This document shows positions 53,556 to 62,275 of a stretch of 64,000 nucleotides of DNA, piece after piece. Position 1 is the first letter of the stretch, and every line of letters begins with the position of its first letter. The position numbers were made by a program, and so were the translations under genes. The DNA comes from Candidatus Obscuribacterales bacterium (GTDB taxonomy: Bacteria > Cyanobacteriota > Vampirovibrionia > Obscuribacterales > Obscuribacteraceae), in assembly GCA_021732025.1 (NCBI GenBank), contig JAKFVU010000077.1, forward strand, positions 155,311-219,310. The letters are read 5' to 3'. The notes under the pieces were generated by a model that had not been told where the DNA came from, did not search any database, and saw only the letters and a list, made by a program, of their open reading frames with translations.

Positions 53556-54074
53556 TTAATTGCCCGTCGAAGGGCGGTCTGGCTGCGGACTTTTGCTTGT
53601 TCTTTCTTTGCGCTTCGCCACTACATCGAAGTCTCCGCAGATTGAGTATATCAATAGCAGGCCAACTAACAGACCTGCGGCAGCAGCCAACGGTGGATAC
53701 TCGGGCTTGCTGGCAATCAGATTGAGCGAAAGAATCAACTGTGACAGGGCAACGCATGATGCCAAGAGGAGGATGGGGGTAAGCAGTTGTCTGGAGCTAG
53801 CGGTTGTGCCAGCACAGTGCCATCTGAGGCCATCCCACCAGAATGTCAAAGCAATCTTCAAGCCCATGCTATTGGCTGGGTAGAGCATTCTGCCGCCGCG
53901 AAGAGCTACAAAGCTGCGCTCGCACGAGGTGCACTTCAGAGTTTCAGTAATACCAAATGGTTCAATCATGCCAGAACTGCAGCGGGGGCAAGGATAAGAC
54001 TGATTGGCTGCAATTATTTGTTGACGGAATGATAGATTCTGGTAGGAAGAATGGAACATCTGACAAATCCCCAT
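53556..54074 (-). CDS. zinc-ribbon membrane protein upstream of rsmH
   Basis: The 172-residue protein has an N-terminal zinc-ribbon (CPRC near 29-32, CTSC near 48-51), a central 'LTFWWDGLRW' segment and two hydrophobic helices (about 98-118 and 128-147). The C-terminus is basic. Start ATG 54074 and the downstream ATG 54057 are both possible. It ends 24 bp before rsmH and is probably in the same operon, in the place often held by mraZ. Function unknown. Confidence 0.7.
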   Translation of the reverse strand: MGICQMFHSSYQNLSFRQQIIAANQSYPCPRCSSGMIEPFGITETLKCTSCERSFVALRGGRMLYPANSMGLKIALTFWWDGLRWHCAGTTASSRQLLTPILLLASCVALSQLILSLNLIASKPEYPPLAAAAGLLVGLLLIYSICGDFDVVAKRKERTSKSPQPDRPSTGN

Positions 54075-54276
54075 GGACCGACTATAAACTGACTCGAAGC
54101 AAAACAGCCTCGACGTCTTACCCCGCCGCTGCTTGTTTTTTAAGCAAGAGAACCAATCCCCTGTATATTCTTGATACCCGCTAGAAGGCCTTCCCTCTAC
54201 AGGTCAAGAGAAAAATCTGCAAATTTAATCAAAGTATTTTCGGGTCGGTTTAGACTCAGTCAATCGTCGGCTAAAA

Positions 54277-55113
54277 CTAGGAGAAATAGGGGTCGCGTCT
54301 GCTAGCTCCAAGGGCTCCTACTGCCAGCATCAGACGGAAAGTCTCGCCATAGTCGCCGCCTTGTATCAGCACTGTTCTTGCCGAAAGGCGCTTGATTTGT
54401 GGGAGAAGCTCTGCGGCATCAGCCATAGAGGGGTCAAAGAAAGTAATTTCAATTTGCGCAGGCTCAGCGGCCTTGAAGAGTTGCCAGTGTTTTTTGTTGG
54501 TAGCCTCACGGGCTTTCTCTTTTAACAGCTTGAGGTTTTCTTTGTGGGGATGAAACACCGCTGAATAGCGCGAGACAGCTGTCTTTACTTGTGCTGTAAC
54601 AATGTCACCTAACAGGTCACGGGCCTCTTCACAGACCGTGTCGTCTCCGCACAGCATGGCAATTGGCACGCCGAAGTATCCAGCCAAGGCGGCATTAAGA
54701 CCTGTTTCGCCCACGGGTTTACCGTTGAGCTTTACTTCGAAAAATATTTGAGCGCGATAGGTGTGGCTGAGAACGCCTGTGGCGTGACCGGCGCGAGCAT
54801 GATAGCCAACAAATACGGCGAAATCGGCCGGATCTACGCCCGAAACCATTGAGAACGGTTTTTGCCAACCGCTGCGTACCGAGACACCCTTATGTTGATA
54901 AAGCTTCTCTATATGAAGATTGCGCATATCCCAGTGAGAGTCGTTGACCAAGATATCGTCAACACCGCCAGCCAGTAGCCCTTCTATTACAGCGTTAGTC
55001 TCTTCGTGCATTAGGTCAAGAGCCCTTGCGTATCCTGGCTCATTGGGCTGAGTTTGGCTCGAATGCAAAATTCCGTTAACGCCTTCTAAGTCAACAGATA
55101 TATACGCTCTCAT
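54277..55113 (-). CDS. M55-family D-aminopeptidase (DppA-like)
   Basis: The 278-residue protein has the metal residues of Bacillus DppA in register: Asp8 and Glu10 in 'SVDLEG', His60 in 'NDSH', His105 in 'GYHA' and a Glu near 135 in 'GETGLNA'. It should be a self-compartmentalising zinc aminopeptidase for D-amino-acid peptides. These include D-Ala-D-Ala released from peptidoglycan, which would fit a wall-recycling role. Start ATG 55113 has AGAAGG upstream. It is divergent from dapF. Confidence 0.93.
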   Translation of the reverse strand: MRAYISVDLEGVNGILHSSQTQPNEPGYARALDLMHEETNAVIEGLLAGGVDDILVNDSHWDMRNLHIEKLYQHKGVSVRSGWQKPFSMVSGVDPADFAVFVGYHARAGHATGVLSHTYRAQIFFEVKLNGKPVGETGLNAALAGYFGVPIAMLCGDDTVCEEARDLLGDIVTAQVKTAVSRYSAVFHPHKENLKLLKEKAREATNKKHWQLFKAAEPAQIEITFFDPSMADAAELLPQIKRLSARTVLIQGGDYGETFRLMLAVGALGASRRDPYFS

Positions 55114-55219
55114 TTTGTTACTAACCTTCTGAAATTGGATGAGTATATAAGGGATTGTTGGAATATCTCAAAATTGGTTACTTCCTGATCATGTCAAGCA
55201 CAAGAAAGGCGCCAAGGGT

Positions 55220-55225
55220 TATAAT
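55220..55225 (+). promoter_or_regulatory. TATAAT box just upstream of dapF
   Basis: A perfect -10 box (55220-55225) lies 12 bases before the ATG 55238. A start site 6-7 bases after it would give a nearly leaderless mRNA. No clear -35 is seen. Confidence 0.4.
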
Positions 55226-55237
55226 TTCCCGAGATAT

Positions 55238-56350
55238 ATGGAAACCGCTGCCCCAAATCATTTGATACCGCATTCATTGCCGTTTACCAAGATGCACGGT
55301 CTTGGTAACGACTTCGTTATGGTGCGAGATGTTGATATAAATTCGGCTCTGCGGATGACCGATTTAGGCGCCAGCTCAGGCGAAATAGATTATGCCGCAG
55401 CTCTTAGTCGTCTGGCTGCGACTGTATGTGATAGGCGCTTTGGTATTGGTGCCGACGGCCTTATTGTGGCGGTGCGCACAGCGAGTTCGAGTTCGGCAGG
55501 CTCACTGATAGAAAAATTGGTTAGCTCTTATCCATCTTACGAGCACTGCGACCTTGCCTGGATTTATATCAATAGTGATGGTTCGTCCTCTGACATGTGC
55601 GGCAATGGTCTGCGCTGTTTGGCCTATTTTGCCAGACTGAATGCCACACAAGAGCCTGACTGTGGTTGGCCTCAGGTCGATAACTTCAAGATAGCTACGC
55701 GCGCCTATTTGGTGCCAGTATCACTAGCAAGCACTGTTTCAGAGAGAAAAATGGTGCGCACTAAATTGGCAGCACCAGAAGTTCTTTTTGTCTCCAAGAA
55801 ATTATCCGTCGGCGATATCACCCTTAGTGCCACCGCTATCGATATGGGAAATCCGCATTGCGTGATCTTCGACTGTCCCGAGCTAGAGTTGACTCAATAT
55901 CAAGATTGTATGCAGGGTATATCGAGTGGTGCCTCTTCAACTTTTGCTGAAAAATTTCCTGTTCGATTGCTCAACTTAGCTCATCAAATTCAGGTTCTGC
56001 CTGACTTTCCGCAAGGAGTTAATGTTGAATTTGTTTTGCCGCTGGGCCGTGATCGAGCGCTAGTTTATGTCATAGAACGAGGCTGTGGGCCAACTTTAGC
56101 CTGCGCTTCGGGGGCTGCTGCTGTGGTGGCAGCTGGAGTAATAGAAGAGCGCCTAAACCGCCAATGCTGTGTTATTCTTCCAGGTGGGGAACTTGAGGTC
56201 ACCTGGTCTTCCTTGGATAATCTCATCGAGTTAAACGGACCAGCGCAAATAGCATTTTCCGGCGAATTTTCACTCGACGATAGTTTTTATTCCTCTGATT
56301 TTCGCTCTAAACACTCCAACTGCGAGAGCAGAGAGGAGTTAATAGCATGA
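55238..56350 (+). CDS. dapF: diaminopimelate epimerase
   Basis: The 370-residue protein has the two catalytic Cys motifs: 'DMCGNGLRCLAYF' and 'ERGCGPTLACASGAAA'. It also has 'FTKMHGLGNDFV', the family N-terminus. It turns LL-DAP into meso-DAP for lysine and peptidoglycan, so the wall should contain DAP. It is longer than usual (about 275) because of insertions near 60-75 and 180-250. ATGA overlaps the ftsQ-like gene. Confidence 0.95.
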   Translation: METAAPNHLIPHSLPFTKMHGLGNDFVMVRDVDINSALRMTDLGASSGEIDYAAALSRLAATVCDRRFGIGADGLIVAVRTASSSSAGSLIEKLVSSYPSYEHCDLAWIYINSDGSSSDMCGNGLRCLAYFARLNATQEPDCGWPQVDNFKIATRAYLVPVSLASTVSERKMVRTKLAAPEVLFVSKKLSVGDITLSATAIDMGNPHCVIFDCPELELTQYQDCMQGISSGASSTFAEKFPVRLLNLAHQIQVLPDFPQGVNVEFVLPLGRDRALVYVIERGCGPTLACASGAAAVVAAGVIEERLNRQCCVILPGGELEVTWSSLDNLIELNGPAQIAFSGEFSLDDSFYSSDFRSKHSNCESREELIA

Positions 56351-57381
56351 CTATGATCATGGAAGCCGATCAACGGCGCGAGTGGATGAAAAGCCGCCGC
56401 AAACAACGCAAAGCTACACGCAGAGCTAGATCTCGCAGACAAACCTTCCGCTATGTTCTTTTGCTAGGCATGCTCGTGGCTGGAGCAGCATGTTTCACTC
56501 ACTTGCCCTGGAAGCTTCATAACGAAAAGACTGAAGTTGTGGTGCATGGCAATTCGGTTGCCACCAAAGACCAAGTTTTGAAGCTGGTTAAAAATGCTGT
56601 TGATGTGCCAATTTACCGCATTGATCCAAAGAAACTAGAAAATCAAATAGCCTCGCTAAAAGCCGTTCGTCATGCTTTCGTTCGTCGCTACGCTCTGCCA
56701 AAACCTCATCTAGTGGTTGAGATTTTAGAAGAATATCCTTGGGCAACTTATAGTCCTGATCCATCTAAGCCAGCTGAAGCTGTTATTGCCCAATCAGGCC
56801 GGTTTATATCGATTGCCGAATTTCCAGCAGTGGTGCGGCCGCATCTAGTTATATATGGTCAGCACAATCTCAAGCTAACTTCGCGTGAAGTGGCTCAGTG
56901 GGCTAGTTGGGCCAATTACATCAGCAGTCAGACCGGGCGACCTGTCGACTATATTGATATGCGCCAGCCCTTCGACGTCAAAGTTGCAAATGGCGATTTG
57001 ACCTTGAAGATTGGTTTGCCTGATACCACTTTGACTAGAAGACTTGGTCGTTTAGTTTCAATTCTTCCAACAGTTGAGCCAATTAAAGACAAAGTCGAAT
57101 TTATTGACTTGGGGCTCGACAATTCCATTCCACTTAAGATTTCGAAGAATCCAAAACGACCCACCGAAAAAACTGAAGCAGAAGATGCTCGCAATGAAGC
57201 TTTGAATAATATTCCAGCTGGAATTCAGGGTGCGCTATCCAGCACGCCTGGTAATGCCGGTGCTAACACGACGGCTACCACAGCCAATTCTAGTCAGCCT
57301 GTTACTCTCACTCCAGCGGCAACAACAGCCAGGCAGAATTCTGCAGCCCCTGCCGTCGCCCAAACTTCAAATACTCTATAA
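56347..57381 (+). CDS. FtsQ/DivIB-like cell division protein
   Basis: The 344-residue bitopic protein has a very basic cytosolic N-terminus ('RRKQRKATRRARSRRQ'), one membrane helix (about 37-57) and a POTRA domain ('VVVHGNSVATKDQVLKLV'). An FtsQ-beta-like domain ('PHLVVEILEEYPWATY') follows, and a disordered Thr/Ala/Ser-rich tail (about 280-344) ends it. This is the FtsQ layout. It connects the early and late divisome. It is translationally coupled to dapF; ftsA and ftsZ are not adjacent. Confidence 0.85.
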   Translation: MTMIMEADQRREWMKSRRKQRKATRRARSRRQTFRYVLLLGMLVAGAACFTHLPWKLHNEKTEVVVHGNSVATKDQVLKLVKNAVDVPIYRIDPKKLENQIASLKAVRHAFVRRYALPKPHLVVEILEEYPWATYSPDPSKPAEAVIAQSGRFISIAEFPAVVRPHLVIYGQHNLKLTSREVAQWASWANYISSQTGRPVDYIDMRQPFDVKVANGDLTLKIGLPDTTLTRRLGRLVSILPTVEPIKDKVEFIDLGLDNSIPLKISKNPKRPTEKTEAEDARNEALNNIPAGIQGALSSTPGNAGANTTATTANSSQPVTLTPAATTARQNSAAPAVAQTSNTL

Positions 57382-58257
57382 ATTAGCTGAGAGTGCGCTT
57401 TTCGCACCTTCCCACAAATCGTTCAACTGTTCGGCTGAGTGATCTTTCAGTGGCCGCCCGCTGTTCTCTTCCATCCATTCAAAGCGGCTCTTGAACTTGT
57501 TAATGGTCATGAGCAGGCACTCTTCAGGGTCTAGAGCATGCCAGCGAGCAAGGTTGACCATGCAAAAGAGGGCGTCGCCGAACTCTAGAGCAACTTCTTG
57601 CTTGGCTTTGTCAACATCTTTTTGTTGCCCATTTTTCGGGCTAACAAGGTCAGGGTGCGAAATTGCTTCTTGCAACTCGCTAATTTCTGAGTGCAGCTTG
57701 GCCCAGACATCGGCCTCTTTTTCCCATTCGAACCCTTGATTAACAGCCTTTTCAGAAATTTTCAGGGCTTGCAGAAGGGCCGGCATAGTCTTGGGAACAC
57801 CAGCAAGTGCTGATTCTTTTTTCTCGACTTGGCCATCTGCGCTTTTCTGCTTTTCTGCTTTTTCTTTTGCTTTCAGCTCTTGCCACTGGCTAACTACACC
57901 TTCGGCAGTATCAACCGTTGAGTCAGCAAAAACATGAGGATGTCTTCTGATCATCTTGGCATTTATCGAGGCAGCAACATCTTCAATCGTAAAGTTTCCA
58001 TCGTCTTTTGCCACTTGCGAATTGAGTACAATTTGAAGCAGCAAATCACCCAGTTCTTCTTTGATTTTTTCAGGGTCGCCTTCGTGAATTGCTTCCATCA
58101 CTTCGTAGGCCTCTTCTAGCAAATAGCGGGCTAAACTCTTATGAGTCTGCTCTCTATCCCAGGGGCAGCCTTCAGGAGATCTAAGCTTGGCTACAGTTGC
58201 AATGAACTGCTCTAAATGTGAACCTTCTAAATTTGAGCTTTCTAAATCTGAAGACAT
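57376..58257 (-). CDS. mazG: nucleoside triphosphate pyrophosphohydrolase MazG
   Basis: The 293-residue protein has two MazG domains: 'PEGCPWDREQTHKSLARYLL' with 'EEAYEVMEAI' and 'EELGDLL', then a second copy with 'EKEADVWAKLHSEISELQEA' and 'LEFGDALF'. A Lys/Glu-rich linker separates them. It hydrolyses NTPs to NMPs plus pyrophosphate, clearing non-canonical nucleotides. It overlaps the convergent ftsQ-like gene by 6 bp. Confidence 0.95.
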   Translation of the reverse strand: MSSDLESSNLEGSHLEQFIATVAKLRSPEGCPWDREQTHKSLARYLLEEAYEVMEAIHEGDPEKIKEELGDLLLQIVLNSQVAKDDGNFTIEDVAASINAKMIRRHPHVFADSTVDTAEGVVSQWQELKAKEKAEKQKSADGQVEKKESALAGVPKTMPALLQALKISEKAVNQGFEWEKEADVWAKLHSEISELQEAISHPDLVSPKNGQQKDVDKAKQEVALEFGDALFCMVNLARWHALDPEECLLMTINKFKSRFEWMEENSGRPLKDHSAEQLNDLWEGAKSALSANL

Positions 58258-58359
58258 GGGGCTCCATAGGCCTTAAGCTATTAGTATTGACGATTTGATG
58301 TTAAACCAGAGGCTAGCATAGCTTCTCTCTACTTTTCTTAGTTTGTGGGAATAAATCTC

Positions 58360-59751
58360 GTGGATATATGTGTAATCGGTGCCGGCTACGTGGGTCTAGT
58401 GACCAGTGCTTGCTTGGCATATCTTGGCAATCATGTCACTGCCGTTGAAGCTAACCCTGAGCGGTTGGGTAGTTTGAAAAGTGGATTGGTTCCATTCTTC
58501 GAACCGGGACTACAAGACTTTGTCAAAGAAACTAGCGAGTCTGGATTTCTCAACTTTTCAGACAACTTAGAAGAAGCCGTTAAACGGGCTCAGATTATTT
58601 TCATTGCTGTAGGCACGCCTTCCCTTCCTAATGGTGAGCCTGATCTCTCACAAGTGATGGTTGTGGCGCGCAGCATAGGCAGTGCTTTAGACGCCAAGCA
58701 CCGTCGCATCATTGTTAACAAGTCAACGGTTCCTGTGGGCTCTGGCAACTGGGTTGAAATGCTTGTGTCGCAGGGCGTGCAGAATGCTCAGCCAGTTCCG
58801 GCCCGCGCTTCTAGACCAGAATCGCCAAGCTTTGTAGTGGTGAGCAATCCTGAATTCTTACGCGAAGGAAGCGCCATTGCTGACTCGTTCTATCCAGATC
58901 GCATTGTTGTTGGATCGACTGATGAACAAGCAGTAGCTGTGATGAAGACCCTCTACAAGCCAATAGTTGAGCAGAGCTTTGATGTGCCGACTTTTGCACC
59001 ACGACCTAAAGATTTTTCCACAGTTCCGTTTGTAGTTACTGATTTAGCTTCAGCTGAATTGATCAAATATTCAGCTAATGCATTCCTGGCTATGAAAATT
59101 AGTTTTGCCAATGAGATTGCCGGCTTGTGCGAAAAAGTTGGTGCTGATGTGAGCCAAGTGACTCAAGGAATAGGTCTAGATTACCGCATCGGTAAAGCCT
59201 TCCTTCATGCTGGAGTCGGCTGGGGTGGAAGCTGTTTTGGCAAAGACGTCAGTGCCTTGATGCAGGTGGCCAAAGAATATTCATATCCGACATCGTTGCT
59301 AGAAGCCACAGTCGCTGTCAATGATCGTCAGCGGCTGGTGGTAATCAAAAAGCTTCAAGATGAATTGAAAATATTGAAGGGCCGCACTATTGGCTTACTT
59401 GGTCTGTCTTTCAAGCCAAACACCGACGACTTGCGTGATGCACCAGCATTGACCATCGCCTATCAGTTATTAAAAATGGGCGCTTCAGTTAAGGCCTACG
59501 ACCCAGTTTCCAACGATCGTTGCAAGGTCTTGCACGCCAATCTAGACCTAGTTTATTGCCAAAATGTAGAAGAGTTGGCGACCGATACCGACGCACTAGT
59601 GTTGGTTACTGAATGGGAACAATTTAGAAAATTAGACTGGAAGAAACTGGCAAGAAGTATGCGTTGGCCTCTCGTAATTGATGGTCGTAATGCTTTGAGT
59701 GAAGAAGAGATAACCGCTGCCGGTATGACTTATCGAGGAGTAGGACGTTGA
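58360..59751 (+). CDS. UDP-glucose 6-dehydrogenase
   Basis: The GTG at 58360 gives the proper N-terminal strand ([13 protein letters not shown]); the frame to 58345 adds five residues. The 463-residue product has the NAD-binding GAGYVG motif, the catalytic Cys in '[14 protein letters not shown]' and the C-terminal domain with '[17 protein letters not shown]'. It oxidises UDP-glucose to UDP-glucuronate. TTGA couples it to the next gene, a UDP-glucuronate decarboxylase. Confidence 0.95.
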   Translation: MDICVIGAGYVGLVTSACLAYLGNHVTAVEANPERLGSLKSGLVPFFEPGLQDFVKETSESGFLNFSDNLEEAVKRAQIIFIAVGTPSLPNGEPDLSQVMVVARSIGSALDAKHRRIIVNKSTVPVGSGNWVEMLVSQGVQNAQPVPARASRPESPSFVVVSNPEFLREGSAIADSFYPDRIVVGSTDEQAVAVMKTLYKPIVEQSFDVPTFAPRPKDFSTVPFVVTDLASAELIKYSANAFLAMKISFANEIAGLCEKVGADVSQVTQGIGLDYRIGKAFLHAGVGWGGSCFGKDVSALMQVAKEYSYPTSLLEATVAVNDRQRLVVIKKLQDELKILKGRTIGLLGLSFKPNTDDLRDAPALTIAYQLLKMGASVKAYDPVSNDRCKVLHANLDLVYCQNVEELATDTDALVLVTEWEQFRKLDWKKLARSMRWPLVIDGRNALSEEEITAAGMTYRGVGR

Positions 59752-60701
59752 GAATTTTAATTACTGGTGGTGCCGGATTTATCGGATCGCACTTAACCGA
59801 TCGCATGATGGCTGAAGGGCACCAAGTTGTGGTGATGGATAATCTCATCACTGGTAACTACCAGAATATTGCTCAACACAAGTCTAATCCGCGCTTTGAG
59901 TTCATTCACCACAATGTTTCAAACCATATTCATATAGTTGGAGACTTAGATTGGGTAATCCATTTTGCCTCTCCTGCCTCCCCGGTTGATTATTTGTTGT
60001 TGCCAATCGAGACTTTAAAAGTCAACTCACTTGGTACACACAACACGCTGGGCTTGGCCCTTTCGAAAGGTGCTCGTTATTTTCTTGCTAGCACATCTGA
60101 AGTTTATGGCGATCCTGAAATTCATCCACAGCCTGAAACCTACTGGGGCAACGTCAATCCGATTGGACCTCGCGGAGTGTACGATGAGGCCAAGCGCTTT
60201 GCTGAAGCGATCACAATGGCTTATCACCACAAACATGGCTTGGACACACGAATTATTCGCATCTTCAATTGCTATGGTCCGCGTCTAAGACTTGATGATG
60301 GCCGCGTGGTTTCTAACTTCATCGGTCAATCTTTGGCTAATCAACCGCTCACCGTGTATGGCGAAGGCCAGCAAACAAGAAGCTTCCAGTATGTCTCAGA
60401 CCTAGTTGAAGGCATTGTGCGCTTAATGGCTGTTGATCATCATTTGCCGGTCAATCTCGGTAATCCCGAAGAAAAAACTGTGCTCGAGCTGGCCACGATC
60501 ATCAAAGAGTTGGTGGGAAGTAGCAGCGAGATTGTGAAAAAGCCTTTGCCAGTAGACGATCCAAAACGGCGTCTACCCGACACTACTAAAGCCAAGGCCC
60601 TGATTAATTGGGCACCCAGCAAAGATTTGGTAGATGGCCTGAAGGAGACTATTGAATGGTATCGACAAGCTCAGGCTCGTGAGCTAGACGCCGTTAAGTA
60701 G
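59748..60701 (+). CDS. UDP-glucuronate decarboxylase (UDP-xylose synthase) of the SDR family
   Basis: The 317-residue extended SDR protein starts at TTG 59748 inside the stop of the previous gene. It has [10 protein letters not shown] (NAD site), '[11 protein letters not shown]', catalytic '[10 protein letters not shown]' and Tyr-x3-Lys in '[10 protein letters not shown]'. '[10 protein letters not shown]' and 'DGRVVSNFI' are the UXS-type motifs. It would convert UDP-glucuronate to UDP-xylose. UDP-xylose can feed exopolysaccharide or glycan synthesis; the glycosyltransferases are not in this window. Confidence 0.93.
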   Translation: MRILITGGAGFIGSHLTDRMMAEGHQVVVMDNLITGNYQNIAQHKSNPRFEFIHHNVSNHIHIVGDLDWVIHFASPASPVDYLLLPIETLKVNSLGTHNTLGLALSKGARYFLASTSEVYGDPEIHPQPETYWGNVNPIGPRGVYDEAKRFAEAITMAYHHKHGLDTRIIRIFNCYGPRLRLDDGRVVSNFIGQSLANQPLTVYGEGQQTRSFQYVSDLVEGIVRLMAVDHHLPVNLGNPEEKTVLELATIIKELVGSSSEIVKKPLPVDDPKRRLPDTTKAKALINWAPSKDLVDGLKETIEWYRQAQARELDAVK

Positions 60702-60721
60702 GGTATTCATATAAGAATGAG

Positions 60722-60750
60722 AATCCCCGAGGTAGGCTATCTCGGGGATT
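60722..60750 (+). terminator. terminator-like hairpin
   Basis: AATCCCCGAG (60722-60731) pairs with CTCGGGGATT (60741-60750), loop of 9, followed by TGCTTT. It is GC-rich but the T run is weak. Confidence 0.65.
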
Positions 60751-60802
60751 TGCTTTGGCTGGTTCAGGGCAAATAGTGTGTAGCCGGGGTGGCAAAATTA
60801 GC

Positions 60803-60832
60803 TTGACAACAAAATGTGAGAAAGCTTAGAAT
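60803..60832 (+). promoter_or_regulatory. sigma70-type promoter
   Basis: TTGACA (60803-60808), an 18-base spacer and TAGAAT (60827-60832) lie 42 bp before the start at 60874. Confidence 0.75.
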
Positions 60833-60873
60833 CCTCTAACCCCCCCTTACTATAACTTTTTGAGGCCATTGCC

Positions 60874-61644
60874 ATGACCGATCGTTCAGCACGTGCATCT
60901 GATGACAAAGAGAAAAGTAGCGCCAAGCAGGAAGGCGGTTTCTCTTTTGGAAGTGTTATGGGTCACCTGGGTCGCGCCAAAGACGCGGTCGTTGAAGGTG
61001 GCAGCAAGGCTATTAACAAGACCACAGAGCTTGTTAAAGAGAATGCACCGAAAGTTAAAGACGTTGTAGTTGAGAACGCACCGAAGGTTAAGCACGCGGT
61101 GGTAGAAGCCGCTAACAGTAAAGCTGGTAAGGCTGTGGTCGGCGCTGGCAAAGAAATCTATGAAGAAGAAAAAGCCACTGGTAAGCGAGTAGCAGGCGCT
61201 GTGCAGCGAGGAGATGTTGCTACGGCAGCTAGAGAGGTTGCACCGTTAGTGATAATGGGGCCACAGGGTGTCATTCTCGATAAAGTAGGTCGTAAGGCTC
61301 TCGATAAGGGCGTGCAAGAGCTACCCAAAGAGCATCAAGGCACAGCACGTGATGTGGTCAATCTTGGAAAGATGGCTAATGGTGGTCTTCCTGATGCCAA
61401 ACATGTTATTACTGGCGTGGTTCTAGATGGTGATAAACGCGGCAAAGCCATGGAAGCAGCCTCTGGGGCTGGCGACGCCGTAGTGGGTGCCGGCAAGAAA
61501 GTCTGGGGCTGGATGAAAGGCGGCGATAACGACGCTGAAGCTAAAGTTGAACAGAAACCAGCTGGCAAAAAGGCAGAGAAAATCGACTACCCCGATGAGC
61601 CTCAACCGAAAGATTTGCCAAAGCGCCAAGCTACTAAGAAGTAA
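60874..61644 (+). CDS. LEA-like amphipathic repeat protein, unknown
   Basis: The 256-residue protein has no signal peptide or clear membrane helix. Residues about 27-100 are Ala/Val/Lys/Glu-rich helices with repeated units ('LVKENAPKVKD', 'VVENAPKVKH'). A central part has 'PLVIMGPQGVILDKVGRKALDKGV', a Gly/Ala-rich helix follows ('AASGAGDAVVGAGKKVWGW'), and the charged tail is Lys/Asp/Pro-rich. The 11-residue period resembles LEA or apolipoprotein-type amphipathic helices, which suggests stress or membrane association. GAGG is 9 bases before the ATG. It has its own promoter. Confidence 0.75.
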   Translation: MTDRSARASDDKEKSSAKQEGGFSFGSVMGHLGRAKDAVVEGGSKAINKTTELVKENAPKVKDVVVENAPKVKHAVVEAANSKAGKAVVGAGKEIYEEEKATGKRVAGAVQRGDVATAAREVAPLVIMGPQGVILDKVGRKALDKGVQELPKEHQGTARDVVNLGKMANGGLPDAKHVITGVVLDGDKRGKAMEAASGAGDAVVGAGKKVWGWMKGGDNDAEAKVEQKPAGKKAEKIDYPDEPQPKDLPKRQATKK

Positions 61645-61778
61645 ATGATTGTTTGCTAGCCTCGCAAGGATATTTCTCTACCTGCGTGGGGAATGAATAA
61701 TTGCAGGGACTGAGGCGTTTAGTCTCTACTCTTTGCCGCTGCCATGCTTTTGTTTTGCGTTAGCAGAAGTGGAGGGTG

Positions 61779-61807
61779 TTGGAAGGCATTTTTTGCTACG
61801 CTATATT
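61779..61807 (+). promoter_or_regulatory. sigma70-type promoter
   Basis: TTGGAA (61779-61784), a 17-base spacer and TATATT (61802-61807) lie 30 bp before the lipoprotein start at 61838. Confidence 0.6.
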
Positions 61808-61837
61808 TGTTCAGGTTAGCGAAGCTGGGGGTATTTG

Positions 61838-62269
61838 ATGATTGGCAGCAGACTGTTGGTGCGCTTAGCTGTGTTCGCGATGATAGCAAGCAGTTGTACG
61901 TTGCTTTCTGCATGTGGCGGTGGTGCCAAGCCAACTGGGTTAGCCCTTCCTGAGAAGTTTCCCATTGCCTGTTATCCCGGCACAGAATGTACAAAGTCTG
62001 ATAGCACACCGATTGGTCAGAACAAATACAGACAGGTTGTAATTTTAAAGAGCAATGATCAGTTCGACAAAATTCTCAATTTCTATAAAAACGAGATTGC
62101 GATGAAGGCTTACCGACTGCTCTCCGACAATAACGTGAAGGGCACCATCACTTTAGAGTGCACATCAGATTGGGCCAATTTAGGCATAATTTTAGTGCCC
62201 CTTGGTGAAGCGCAAGAGCAAACAGTTATTTGTATCACTTACGATCCTAAGCTCGATCCAGCTAAATAG
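61838..62269 (+). CDS. small lipoprotein, unknown
   Basis: The ATG at 61838 has GGGGG upstream. The 143-residue protein has a signal peptide ending in a lipobox (LLSAC, Cys near 26), then a Gly-rich spacer. A small alpha/beta domain ('QVVILKSNDQFDKILNFYKNE') and two more Cys near 45 and 50 follow. It is membrane-anchored by lipidation. The fold resembles small stress or solute-binding lipoproteins but I cannot name it. It lies 6 bp upstream of the next secreted protein gene, so they form one operon. Confidence 0.75.
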   Translation: MIGSRLLVRLAVFAMIASSCTLLSACGGGAKPTGLALPEKFPIACYPGTECTKSDSTPIGQNKYRQVVILKSNDQFDKILNFYKNEIAMKAYRLLSDNNVKGTITLECTSDWANLGIILVPLGEAQEQTVICITYDPKLDPAK

Positions 62270-62275
62270 AGAGAG

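Noticed and set aside
53539..53883. Extra ORFs around the rsmH upstream region
   Set aside because: They overlap the zinc-ribbon gene in other frames; only the latter shows Cys pairs and membrane helices.
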